A program made the position numbers and the translations under genes. Shown here piece after piece: positions 52,656 to 61,594 of a stretch of 64,000 bases of DNA. A model generated the notes under the pieces. That model ran no database searches. It worked only from the letters and a program-made list of their open reading frames with translations, and was not told the DNA's origin. This DNA is from Deltaproteobacteria bacterium (GTDB lineage: Bacteria; Myxococcota_A; Polyangia; Polyangiales; JADJMO01), in contig JANYDK010000147.1 in assembly GCA_025363655.1 (NCBI GenBank), positions 62,001-126,000 on the forward strand, read 5' to 3'. The first letter of the stretch is position 1, and every line of letters starts with the position of its first letter.

Positions 52656-53461
52656 TCGCCCGACGCCTTGGCGCGCCCTTCGCGCTCGCAACGACGCTCG
52701 CGACGGGAATCGCATCGGCGAAGCACACCGAGACCGATCGCATCGTCGATCAGACCGCGTACACCCTGCCCGCCGGTCGATTCCAAGTCGGTCTCCTTCG
52801 CCAAGAGTGGAGCCCGATCAAGCGGCTGATGGTCGGCACCTATGCCTTGCCGTGGCTCCTCCGCGTCGTGAATGGGCACGTGAAGGTTCGCTTCGTCGGA
52901 GAAGATCCGGTCGCGCTCTCGTTCGGGCTCGGCGTGTTCCGCGTCGCGCCGGCGGCGTTGCAGAAGGACAGCGGCAACGCCGTCATCACCGCGGTCCCGC
53001 TCGATCTCACCTGCTCGTGGCGAGTGAACGATCGCTGGACGCTCTCGCAATCGCTGATCTACACGACGGTCACCGTGCGCGGCTCGTACGATCCGGCAGA
53101 GCTCCAGGGCGTCGCCGCGGTCACCAACCTCCAACTGGCGACGACCGCCGAGCTGCGCGTGAGCGAGGTGACCGCCTTCGTCGCGCAGCTTCGGTACCTC
53201 GCCTTCCAACGCGCCAACGGTCGCGCCGTGAGCACCCTCCACCCCGACGACTTCGACACGCTGCACGTCGAGGCGGTCGGCTCCTCCGACGCGCTCGACT
53301 TCCACTTCGCCGGTTCGATCGTGCCGAGCGTCGTCTTCTCGTGGAGCGTCTTCACGCTGCGGATGGGCGTCGGGTACGGGAATTACAGCGTCCCCGGCAT
53401 CAACTTGGTTCTTCCGAAGAAGACGCCGATCGCGGATTTGGACTTCTACTTCCGCTTCTAG
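52652..53461 (+). CDS. Probable outer-membrane beta-barrel protein
   Basis: 269 residues from a GTG that overlaps the previous stop. Signal peptide MIARRLGAPFALATTLATGIASA (first residue GTG-encoded), then a body of alternating hydrophobic and polar strands with aromatic ends, finishing DLDFYFRF with a C-terminal Phe, the usual signature of outer-membrane barrels. I recognise no specific family. It forms a two-gene unit with the upstream lipoprotein-like gene, and its stop abuts the convergent gene at 53462 without any gap. Confidence 0.72.
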   Translation: MIARRLGAPFALATTLATGIASAKHTETDRIVDQTAYTLPAGRFQVGLLRQEWSPIKRLMVGTYALPWLLRVVNGHVKVRFVGEDPVALSFGLGVFRVAPAALQKDSGNAVITAVPLDLTCSWRVNDRWTLSQSLIYTTVTVRGSYDPAELQGVAAVTNLQLATTAELRVSEVTAFVAQLRYLAFQRANGRAVSTLHPDDFDTLHVEAVGSSDALDFHFAGSIVPSVVFSWSVFTLRMGVGYGNYSVPGINLVLPKKTPIADLDFYFRF

Positions 53462-54724
53462 TCACTTCGGCGCGGCGACCATCCCGCCCGGCGTGAGCAC
53501 CGAGGGCGGCCCTGCTGCGCTTGGCGATTCCTTCGCCAGCTTCACGTCTTTTTCGAACTCGTCGACGGTCCGTTTCTTCTCGTCGCTCTGCCACTCGGCG
53601 TCGGAGAAGTCGCCGTCCGCATACGCCTTCGTCGTGTGGAAGACCCCCTTCGTGTCCTTGAGGTTCTCGCGATCGGGACTGACGTCTTCCTTGAGGAGAA
53701 AGCCGCTCAAGTCGCGAACCTTGAACGGCGCGATCGCGTGGTTGTCTTTGACCAACTTGCCGAAGACGAGCATGTGCGCGTTCGTCGTCCCGGAGGCGAG
53801 GGACGCGTTGTGCTCGAGGAGCGCGAAGCCTTTGCCAGCAGCGTCTTCCACGCGCGCGGTGAGCACGTAGCGACCGGCTTTCTTCACGTCCATCTCGAGA
53901 TCGAGCGCCAGCGAGCCGTTCACCATCGACTCGGTGACGCGCCCGGTGAAGCGCGCGGGCTCTGCCGCGGTGTAGTCGAATTGGAAGAACGCCTGACCGT
54001 CATCGCCCTGGTATTTGAGCCAAACGGCGATGCCGATGCGGTTGTCTTTGCCCGCCAGCGAAGTGGCCGAGGGCGTGAAGACGGAGGTGAAGGTGTCGTC
54101 ACCCGCCTTTACGTCGGTGTTCTGACCGTCGTCGGCGAAGCGTACCGGGATGGTCGGCGTGTTGGGCGGCGGCGGCACCGCGGTGGCCTCGGCCGAGCTG
54201 ATGGCGCAAGGGAAGGTCTTGCCCTGACCTTCGCAGGTGACCTCGAACCGAATCGATTCGTCGCCGACGACGAACGCGGTCGATTGCGAGAGGCGCACCA
54301 CTACGTCGCCGCGCTTGCTCCCGTCCTTCTTCACGAAGAGCTGCTTGCGCTCCGACGCCGTGTCTGGGGTCGCCAAATCTGGATGGTCCGACAGCGGGCG
54401 CGACTCCGGCGGATAGCGCGCCCAGAGCAGATAGTGATCGAGCTGATCTTGCGCGTGCTTGACGCGATCGATGACCAAACCAGTCGGCGCCGGCGCGTTC
54501 GGTCCTCCATCGCCACCGCCCATCGCTTGCCACGCCGCCATCGCGTCGACCGGATCTTTGCCCGTAGGTCCCAAGGGAGGAGCGTTCGTCGCGCCCGACG
54601 AGCTCGTGGGTGCACCGGACGGCGGCTGGGGATCGCCGCGGAAGATCGCCCACAGCAGCACGCCCGCCACCAACGCGACGAGCGCGCCGCCGACGTAGAG
54701 GCGTCTGCGATCCGGTTCGCTCAC
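53462..54724 (-). CDS. Membrane-anchored periplasmic protein of unknown function
   Basis: 420 residues. One N-terminal TM helix (about 8-27, RLYVGGALVALVAGVLLWAIF) and a Ser/Gly/Pro linker lead to a large beta-rich extracytoplasmic part. This includes RVTESMVNGSLALDLEMDVKKAGRYVLTARVEDAAGKGFA, which looks like an immunoglobulin-like sandwich domain. The C terminus is charged and helical. No enzymatic motif is seen. It directly abuts the convergent barrel gene and precedes the secreted hydrolase-like gene on the same strand by 21 bases. Function unknown. Confidence 0.75.
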   Translation of the reverse strand: MSEPDRRRLYVGGALVALVAGVLLWAIFRGDPQPPSGAPTSSSGATNAPPLGPTGKDPVDAMAAWQAMGGGDGGPNAPAPTGLVIDRVKHAQDQLDHYLLWARYPPESRPLSDHPDLATPDTASERKQLFVKKDGSKRGDVVVRLSQSTAFVVGDESIRFEVTCEGQGKTFPCAISSAEATAVPPPPNTPTIPVRFADDGQNTDVKAGDDTFTSVFTPSATSLAGKDNRIGIAVWLKYQGDDGQAFFQFDYTAAEPARFTGRVTESMVNGSLALDLEMDVKKAGRYVLTARVEDAAGKGFALLEHNASLASGTTNAHMLVFGKLVKDNHAIAPFKVRDLSGFLLKEDVSPDRENLKDTKGVFHTTKAYADGDFSDAEWQSDEKKRTVDEFEKDVKLAKESPSAAGPPSVLTPGGMVAAPK

Positions 54725-54745
54725 GACGATGACACTACGTGAGGA

Positions 54746-55609
54746 TCACAGTGCGTACGAGACGATCCACGGACGAAGGACGGAGACGCTGCCCTGCCAG
54801 TTGCCGTTCGTATAGTGGTTGTAGCTCTCGCTCTGATCGACGAATGCACCGACGTGGTTCGCGTAGAGCGACTTGCCGCTGGAGTACCACTGCAGCGAGC
54901 CGTTCGAGATCTGCACGTAGTTGTCGCAGAACCAATCGCTCCAATTGCAGATGCTGCCCGTGGTCGAAACGCCGAGCGCCGAGTGGTACGCAATCGCCTC
55001 GTCGTCCTGGCCGGGGAGCGTACCCGAGTAGAGCGTGCCGGAGGCGCCGGCGAAGTGATAGACGTACTTCCCGGTCGTCGTGCCGTGGTTGTACATCGGG
55101 CGAATCGTGCCGGTGCGGAGATCGGTAGTGAGGTAGTCGCTGACCGCCCAGTAGCCCATGTCGGCGAGCTCGCTGCCGCCCGAGGCCGCCGCCGCTTCGC
55201 CGATCCACTTGATGTTCCAACCGACCTGCGTGCCGCCGCCGGGGATGCTCCGCGTCGAGGTGCCGTAGAGCGCCAGCGCGTAACCGATTTGCGCGGCGCC
55301 CGCCGAGTGGTCGGCGATGTAGCACCAGTTCTGGCCGGTGCAGAACTGATCGAGCGCGGTGCGAATGACGCCGTTGGTGTCGGCAATGCGGCCGGTGCCG
55401 TTCCAGTTGACCGCTTGCTTGTTCACGCCCGCGGCGGTGCTCGCCGGGCCCCAGTACGAGAAGTCTTGGTAGTTGCCCTGCTGCGTCGCAGTGCCGCTGT
55501 TGCGCCCATGAATCCACAGCGTGTAATTCGCTGCGCTGGCTTCGCTGCTGATCGCGAGGGTGGAGACGAGAGCGGCAGCGGCGGCGACGACGAGGGCGGT
55601 GCGCTTCAT
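54746..55609 (-). CDS. Secreted protein, possible serine hydrolase
   Basis: 287 residues from the ATG at 55609, which yields a textbook signal peptide (MKRTALVVAAAAALVSTLAISSEASA). The mature part starts NYTLWIHGRNSG, reminiscent of the HG oxyanion strand of alpha/beta hydrolases, and contains YIADHSAGAAQIGYALALYG, where the DHSAGA turn resembles a GxSxG nucleophile elbow with Asp in the first position. It is rich in Trp, Tyr, Ser and Gly. If it is an enzyme, an extracellular esterase or amidase is likely. I see no ribosome binding site. An in-frame ATG at 55639 would disrupt the leader. Confidence 0.68.
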   Translation of the reverse strand: MKRTALVVAAAAALVSTLAISSEASAANYTLWIHGRNSGTATQQGNYQDFSYWGPASTAAGVNKQAVNWNGTGRIADTNGVIRTALDQFCTGQNWCYIADHSAGAAQIGYALALYGTSTRSIPGGGTQVGWNIKWIGEAAAASGGSELADMGYWAVSDYLTTDLRTGTIRPMYNHGTTTGKYVYHFAGASGTLYSGTLPGQDDEAIAYHSALGVSTTGSICNWSDWFCDNYVQISNGSLQWYSSGKSLYANHVGAFVDQSESYNHYTNGNWQGSVSVLRPWIVSYAL

Positions 55610-55795
55610 GACGTTGTGACATCGCAACGTCAGTGCCACTCTATTTTTCCGCGCTCATTGGCCGACGCGTTCAGAAAGCAAACGACCATTCGTTCAATCT
55701 CCGAACGCGGCGTACGGAAAGCTTACGCAGCAAGAGCATTGACGCGTCAGGGCGTGACGGTGTCGTTGGCGCGGGTGCCCTGGTACTTTCGCCGC

Positions 55796-57607
55796 GTGCG
55801 ATCCGGTCTCTCTCTCGCGGCTGTCGTGCTCGTCGCCGGTCTCGGCGGCGTCGGCATCGGATGTCGTGCGCCCACGCAAATCACCGTCGAGGTGCGCACC
55901 GACGTGCCATGCGCCGACCTCTCCCGGACGAAGATTCGCATCGGCACGCTCGACAGCGGCAACGCGATCGTCGACACCACCTTTTGCACGGCTGGACGTG
56001 TCGGAAGCTTGGTGGTCGTCCCCAGCGGCTCACGCGACGCCGAGGTCGCGATCGCGGTGGTGATGGAGCTGAAAGACACCGCCCCGCACGACTGTCGCTT
56101 GGATGGCCCCTCGGACCTCCACTGCATCGTCGCCCGGCGAGCGCTGACCTTCGTCGAGCACACCGAGCTCGACCTCCCGGTCGACCTCCGACTCGATTGT
56201 CGCGGCGTCGTCTGCGACACGACGCACACCTGCGTGCACGGCAACTGCGTCGACGCGCGCATCTCCGACGCCAAGGTGTGTCACGGCAACGGTTGCGACG
56301 ACGCGAACCTCGGCGGGGGCTCCGACGCCGGCGCCGAGGTCTCGAATGACGTCGGCGATGCCGGCGACACGAGGCTCGACGCAAGTGACGCGGGTGACGC
56401 AAGTGACGTGCGTGACGTGCGTGACGTCAGTGACGCGAGCGACGGCGATGCGGGACACCTCGACGTTCTCCGGATCGGCGTCGGCGAGCTCTTCGCGTGT
56501 GCGCTGCTCTCCGATCGCACCGTGTGGTGCTGGGGCGACAACGTCAAAGGCCAGCTCGGCGACGGCACGGTCGGACCTGGGCGAAGCACGCCGGCCCCCG
56601 TGCTCCTCGGCCTCGGCGGCGCGAAGCTCGACTCGATCACCGACCTCGTCGTCGGCCAACGTCATGCGTGCGCGAAGAAGCTCGACGACACCGTCGTCTG
56701 TTGGGGTGATGGCGCCGCCGGTCAGCTCGGAGACGGCCTCTTGGTCTCGCACTCATCCCCCGTCACCGTGCTCGTCACGGCCGGAGGCGCACCCCTCAAA
56801 GGAGCAACCTCGCTCGTTGCCGGCGATCGCAGGTCGTGCGCGCTGACGGGCGCGGCGAGCAGCGCGACGGTGCTCTGTTGGGGTGACAATGGCGACGTCT
56901 CGCCGAGCCCGCATGCGCCGCCGGGGCCTTCGCTCACCGGCGTCACGCTGGTCGCGCACGGGAGCAACCACGTTTGTGTGCGCAAGATCGACGCCACCGC
57001 GCTCTGCTGGGGCTACAACTTCGATGGCGAGCTCGGCGACGGAACGAACACCGACCAGACCGAACCGACGCCGGTGCTCGTGTCCAAGGGCGGTACTGCG
57101 TTGACACCCGTCGCTACGCTGACGGGCGGGTATTTCTCGACATGCGCGCGCATGAGCGACGGCACCGCGCGATGCTGGGGCAGCAACTCGAACGGACAAC
57201 TCGGTGATGGCAGCGAGACCGGCCTGCCGAGCTACTCTCCGGTGACCGTCGTCGCCACCGCCGCGGGAGGCGCAGCGCTGACCGGCATTCAATCGATCGC
57301 CTCCGGTGACGCGCACGCGTGCGGCCTGATGAGCGACGCGACGCTCCACTGTTGGGGTCGCAACGGCGACGGCGAGATCGGCGACGGCACCTCCGACGAC
57401 ACACGCTCCATCCAGACGCAGGTCCTCGTCTCGCTCGGCGGCGCTCCGCTCGCCAACGTGCTCGAGGTCGCGACCGGTGATGCAACTACCTGCGCGCGCA
57501 CTGCCGACGGTCTCGCCTACTGTTGGGGAAGGAACGGCGTCGGTCAGACGGGAGACGGCACGACGACGACCCCACGTCCTTCGCCACGACGCGTTCTCCT
57601 GCCGTGA
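55796..57607 (+). CDS. RCC1-repeat lipoprotein with Asp-rich linker
   Basis: About 603 residues from a proposed GTG. Leader LSLAAVVLVAGLGGVGIGC with lipobox GIGC, a small beta domain with a CRGVVCDTTHTCVHGNC-type cysteine cluster, an Asp-rich linker coded by a 9-bp tandem repeat, then seven RCC1-type blades. Each blade has a CWGxNxxGQLGDGT core (for example WCWGDNVKGQLGDGT and RCWGSNSNGQLGDGS), which should close into a seven-bladed propeller with a Cys in each blade. Such proteins are numerous in myxobacteria and probably bind surface ligands. The start is uncertain because several GTG codons lie upstream and no ribosome binding site stands out. Confidence 0.85.
   Translation: MRSGLSLAAVVLVAGLGGVGIGCRAPTQITVEVRTDVPCADLSRTKIRIGTLDSGNAIVDTTFCTAGRVGSLVVVPSGSRDAEVAIAVVMELKDTAPHDCRLDGPSDLHCIVARRALTFVEHTELDLPVDLRLDCRGVVCDTTHTCVHGNCVDARISDAKVCHGNGCDDANLGGGSDAGAEVSNDVGDAGDTRLDASDAGDASDVRDVRDVSDASDGDAGHLDVLRIGVGELFACALLSDRTVWCWGDNVKGQLGDGTVGPGRSTPAPVLLGLGGAKLDSITDLVVGQRHACAKKLDDTVVCWGDGAAGQLGDGLLVSHSSPVTVLVTAGGAPLKGATSLVAGDRRSCALTGAASSATVLCWGDNGDVSPSPHAPPGPSLTGVTLVAHGSNHVCVRKIDATALCWGYNFDGELGDGTNTDQTEPTPVLVSKGGTALTPVATLTGGYFSTCARMSDGTARCWGSNSNGQLGDGSETGLPSYSPVTVVATAAGGAALTGIQSIASGDAHACGLMSDATLHCWGRNGDGEIGDGTSDDTRSIQTQVLVSLGGAPLANVLEVATGDATTCARTADGLAYCWGRNGVGQTGDGTTTTPRPSPRRVLLP
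56378..56449. repeat. Eight 9-bp tandem units encoding an Asp-rich linker
   Basis: Eight consecutive 9-base units starting GAC (GACGCAAGT, GACGCGGGT, GACGTGCGT and similar) encode Asp-x-Ser/Asp-type residues between the lipobox domain and the RCC1 propeller. Two adjacent units are identical. Length can vary in frame. Confidence 0.88.
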
Positions 57608-57775
57608 GTCGAGGACGCAGTAGCCGACCCTCTCTCACCCCACCCTACGCCGGCCCAGCTTTGCAACTATTGCCCGGGTCTGCATCGGTTGCGGACCTTT
57701 TCGGCGCGGAAATCGCTGGAGTGGGCTTCGCCGACACGTTGTTCCCTTGGCCTGGCCCGTGCAGTGTATCGGCGC

Positions 57776-60700
57776 ATGTCGTTGCGTCCTCACGTCGCGC
57801 GCCCGCTCAAGCTCCTGGCCGCCTCGCTCGCGGCGGGTGGGCTCTTGCTCTTCTCTACGGGCGGCTTCGCGGTCGGCTGCGGCTCTTCGGGGAACAGCGA
57901 CGAGTGCGCGCTGCACGCGACGGGCTGTGAGTGCGCGACGGAAGGCGAGACGATCGACTGCGGCGAGACCATCTCGCAAGACAACGACGTCCTCCACTGC
58001 CTCGCGGGAAAGCGTAGCTGCTCTTCGGGTCGATGGGGTGCGTGCGTCGGCGATCAGAAGTCCTTCAACGCCGCGCCTACGCTCGGAACCAAGGGCGCGA
58101 CGCCGATCCCCTGCACGACCAACCCCTGCGACCCCGGCTGCATGACGTTCGGCGACACGCCGGCCGACATCGATGGCGGTCTCGACGGCGGCGTCGTCAA
58201 CGCAGAGGGGGGCGGCATCACGCTCGGCGAAGGCGGCATCGGCGGCGGCGGCTACGGCGACGGGACGGTCTGCACCGGGCTCGCGTGCAGCATCAACGCC
58301 TGCGGTGGCGACTACACGAAGACCCAGCTCACGGGCCGCGTGTGGGATCCGGCCGGCAAGGTGCCCATCTACAACGTGCTCGTCTACGTGCCGAACGCAG
58401 CGCTCGCGCCGCTGCTCGAAGGCGTGTCGTGCGACTCGTGCGCCACCGGCTCCGGTAGCCCGCTCGTCTCCGCCCTCACCGACTCCTCGGGAACCTTCAC
58501 GCTCAGAGGCGTTCCGTCCGGCGCCAGCATCCCGCTGGTCATCCAGAGCGGGAAGTGGCGACGTCAGATCACGCTCCCGAGCATCACTCCCTGCGTCAGC
58601 AACACCGGCGACACGCTCACCGGCGCCGACGGGCTCAAGCTCATCCGCTTCCCGAAGAACCGTTCGGAAGGCCACATCCCGCGCATCGCCTTCGTCTCGG
58701 GGAGCGCTGACCCGTTCCAATGCGTGCTCAGCAAGATGGGCATGGACACTTCGGTGACGTCCAGCGAGGTCGGGCCGCCCCGCCTCAACACGGCGGTCAG
58801 CGTTCTCACGAACTCCGACTTCGAGACCATTGCTCCCATCGCCAGCGGCTGGACGACGAGCGGCGGCAAGGTGCTGTCGTCGACCACGAAGAGCGCGGGC
58901 TCGTACTCGATCCAGCTCGGCAGCACGACCCTCGCCAAGGGCCTCGCGACAGGCGCCACCTGCTACGACGGCACGTCGTGCCTCTCGGGCACCTGCGTCG
59001 GCGGCGTCAACGCGATCAAGAACGGCAGCTTCGAGAACCCGACGGGGTGGAGCGGCGTCGCCGTCACCGACTGGGCGCTGACGTTCACCGGCACCGAGTA
59101 CGTCGGCTCCACCGGAACGGCGCACACCGGCGCGGTTTCGATTCGCCTCGGCAATAACGCCGGTATCTCGAAGCTCAACAACGCCTCGCAGGACTTCACC
59201 GCGCCCGCCTCCGGCGGCACGCTCTCGTTCTGGTACTACGACGTCTGCAAGGACACCGTCACGCCGCACCAGGACTACGTGACCGCGACGCTTCTCGACA
59301 AGGCGACCGGCATCACGACCACGATTCTCCCGAAGACCTGCACCAACACCAGCAGCTGGGCGAACGTCACCTGGCCTTTGGTCGGCGGACACGACTACAC
59401 GTTGATGCTCACCAACGCCGACAACTCGGACAAGGCGGCGAACGGCAGCTACTCGTACTGGGACGACGTCATCGTCGGCACGACGGGCATCTGCGGCGGA
59501 CCGTCGTTCGACAACAGCGTGGCGCAGACCTTCACCGCGCCCGCGGGAGGCACCTACAGCGAGCTCTCGTTCGATTGGCGCGACACCTGCGCCGCCAGCT
59601 CGACGGTCACGACCGACTGGACGAATGCGACCCTCCTCGACAACACGACCGGCGCCAGCTCGCTCGTCGTCCCCAATACTTGCGTGAACGCGAGCGTGTG
59701 GACGACGGTCACGTCGAAGCTCACGCCCGGCCACAGCTACACGCTCACGTTCCTCAATCACGACATCAACACCGGCTCGTACTCGCGCTTCGACAACGTG
59801 AGGATGCAGACGGTCACCATCTACGATACGCGCATCCACTACTACAACGGCTCGAGCAGCGCCGGGCAGGACCTCTCGACGGCGATCGGCGGCGGCGCGC
59901 CCTCGGCGAACACGCTCTACGACACGCCCGATCACCTCAACCTCTACGACGCGGTCATCCTCGCGTGCGAAGGCGGCGAGTACAACAAGGGCGCCGGCAT
60001 CAACCAGGCGCTCGTCGACTACTCGAACCGCGGCGGGCGCGTCTTCGCCACGCACTTCTCCTACGCGTACCTGCAGTTCGCCGACGCGGCGACCAACTGG
60101 CCCAATGTCGTCCAGTTCTGGAACCACGCTGCGTACCCGGCGAGCCCGATGACCACGCTCATCAACCGGACCTTCCCCAAGGGCGACAACTTCGCCAAAT
60201 GGCTGAACGATCCGACGGTCGGCGCTGCAGCGACGCTCGGCACGCTCAACATCGCCGAAGGCCGTCACGACTACGACTACATCAACACCGGCCTCGCCAC
60301 GCCTTGGATGGCCTCCAACAGTGACGGCACGCTTCCGGGCGGCTCGATCAAGGGAGCCGCCGGCGCGGTGTGCGCTAGCGGTTCGTCTTGCCTTTCTGGC
60401 ACCTGCACCGGCTCGTCGGCCGCTGCCGGCATCACCAACGGAACGTTCGAGGGCGGCGTCCTCACCGGTTGGACCACCAGCGGCACCGCGAACACCATCT
60501 CGCTCGTCCCGCACTCCGGCACCAAGTCGGCTCAGGTCGGCTCGGCCTTGCCGTACAACGGCGACAACAAGCTGACCCAGACCTTCACCACGCCGGCCGG
60601 CGGCGCGGTCCTCAGCTTCTGGTACCTCAACGCTTGCACCGACTCGGTCACCTACGACTGGGCGACGGCAACGCTGAAGGACAACGTCACGGGCATCACC

Positions 60701-61588
60701 GTCACCATCCTCCCGAAGACGTGCACCAACGACGGGATCTGGCAGCAAGTGACGTCGTCGCTCCTCGTCGGCTCGCGCAGCTACACGCTGACGCTCCTCG
60801 ATCACGACGACAACGCCGGCGGAGATCCCACCTACACCCTCTACGACGACGTCACGCTCGGCACGCCGGGCACTTGCACCGTGCCTGCGGTCTGCACCAG
60901 CGACCTCGACTGCGGCAGCGCGACGTCGACCGGCGCGGCTTGCTGGAACGGGACCTGTATCCCGGGCCACAACATGGAGCCGCTGATGACGTTCAACACG
61001 CCAGTGGGAGCTGCGCCGGCGAGCCAGTGCGGTCGCGTCGTCTACTCCGACTTCCACGTTTCGAGCGGCGCGCTCAACGGTACGGGCACCACCTTCCCCG
61101 AAGGCTGCAACACCGGCGACCTCTCTGCGCAGGAGAAGGCGCTCGAGTTCATGCTCTTCGACCTCACGTCCTGCCTGACCCCGGACTACGTGCCGCCGGC
61201 CGGCCCGCCGCCGTTCACCACCGCGACGGCCAGCCGCGACTACGCTGCGTCCTGCCCGATCGGGTACAAGGCGATCTGGCGCTTCTACGATTGGAAGTCG
61301 ATCGTGCCGGGTGACGCGTCGATTTCCTTCACCGTCCAGACCGGCAATACTGCGGCTGCCTTGACCGCGATGACTCCGCTCCCCTTCGCGACGGTGACGA
61401 ACGCGACGGCCACGGCCACTTCTTGGACCGGCGTCGACATCGGGGCGTTCTTGGACGGCCCCCCGCCGAAGGCCCCGCAAGGCAGCCTCCTCCGCATCAA
61501 CATCACCCTCAAGCCCACCTCGGACGCCAAGAGCGCCCCCACGCTCGTCGACTGGCGCCAGTCGTACAGCTGCGTCGCCGTCGAATAA
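57776..61588 (+). CDS. Large mosaic cell-surface lipoprotein with nested repeat modules
   Basis: 1,270 residues. Lipoprotein leader ending FAVGC (Cys35), a short Cys-rich domain (ECALHATGCECATEGETIDC), a Gly-rich spacer, and a carboxypeptidase-regulatory-like beta domain (LTGRVWDPAGKVPIYNVLVYVPNAAL). Then comes a family core that begins FVSGSADPFQCVLSKMGMDTS, resumes at TRIHYYNGSSSAG with ILACEGGEYNKG and FATHFSYAYLQFA, and ends QCGRVVYSDFHVS, EGCNTGDLSAQEKALEFMLFDL. The core is broken twice, at about 58770-59815 and 60325-60960, by copies of a jelly-roll-like module (NGSFENPTGW, FTAPASGGTLSFWYYDVC, LPKTCTNTSSW). I know the core as an unassigned myxobacterial family. Probably a surface adhesin or glycan-binding protein. 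Confidence 0.85.
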   Translation: MSLRPHVARPLKLLAASLAAGGLLLFSTGGFAVGCGSSGNSDECALHATGCECATEGETIDCGETISQDNDVLHCLAGKRSCSSGRWGACVGDQKSFNAAPTLGTKGATPIPCTTNPCDPGCMTFGDTPADIDGGLDGGVVNAEGGGITLGEGGIGGGGYGDGTVCTGLACSINACGGDYTKTQLTGRVWDPAGKVPIYNVLVYVPNAALAPLLEGVSCDSCATGSGSPLVSALTDSSGTFTLRGVPSGASIPLVIQSGKWRRQITLPSITPCVSNTGDTLTGADGLKLIRFPKNRSEGHIPRIAFVSGSADPFQCVLSKMGMDTSVTSSEVGPPRLNTAVSVLTNSDFETIAPIASGWTTSGGKVLSSTTKSAGSYSIQLGSTTLAKGLATGATCYDGTSCLSGTCVGGVNAIKNGSFENPTGWSGVAVTDWALTFTGTEYVGSTGTAHTGAVSIRLGNNAGISKLNNASQDFTAPASGGTLSFWYYDVCKDTVTPHQDYVTATLLDKATGITTTILPKTCTNTSSWANVTWPLVGGHDYTLMLTNADNSDKAANGSYSYWDDVIVGTTGICGGPSFDNSVAQTFTAPAGGTYSELSFDWRDTCAASSTVTTDWTNATLLDNTTGASSLVVPNTCVNASVWTTVTSKLTPGHSYTLTFLNHDINTGSYSRFDNVRMQTVTIYDTRIHYYNGSSSAGQDLSTAIGGGAPSANTLYDTPDHLNLYDAVILACEGGEYNKGAGINQALVDYSNRGGRVFATHFSYAYLQFADAATNWPNVVQFWNHAAYPASPMTTLINRTFPKGDNFAKWLNDPTVGAAATLGTLNIAEGRHDYDYINTGLATPWMASNSDGTLPGGSIKGAAGAVCASGSSCLSGTCTGSSAAAGITNGTFEGGVLTGWTTSGTANTISLVPHSGTKSAQVGSALPYNGDNKLTQTFTTPAGGAVLSFWYLNACTDSVTYDWATATLKDNVTGITVTILPKTCTNDGIWQQVTSSLLVGSRSYTLTLLDHDDNAGGDPTYTLYDDVTLGTPGTCTVPAVCTSDLDCGSATSTGAACWNGTCIPGHNMEPLMTFNTPVGAAPASQCGRVVYSDFHVSSGALNGTGTTFPEGCNTGDLSAQEKALEFMLFDLTSCLTPDYVPPAGPPPFTTATASRDYAASCPIGYKAIWRFYDWKSIVPGDASISFTVQTGNTAAALTAMTPLPFATVTNATATATSWTGVDIGAFLDGPPPKAPQGSLLRINITLKPTSDAKSAPTLVDWRQSYSCVAVE

Positions 61589-61594
61589 CCCATC

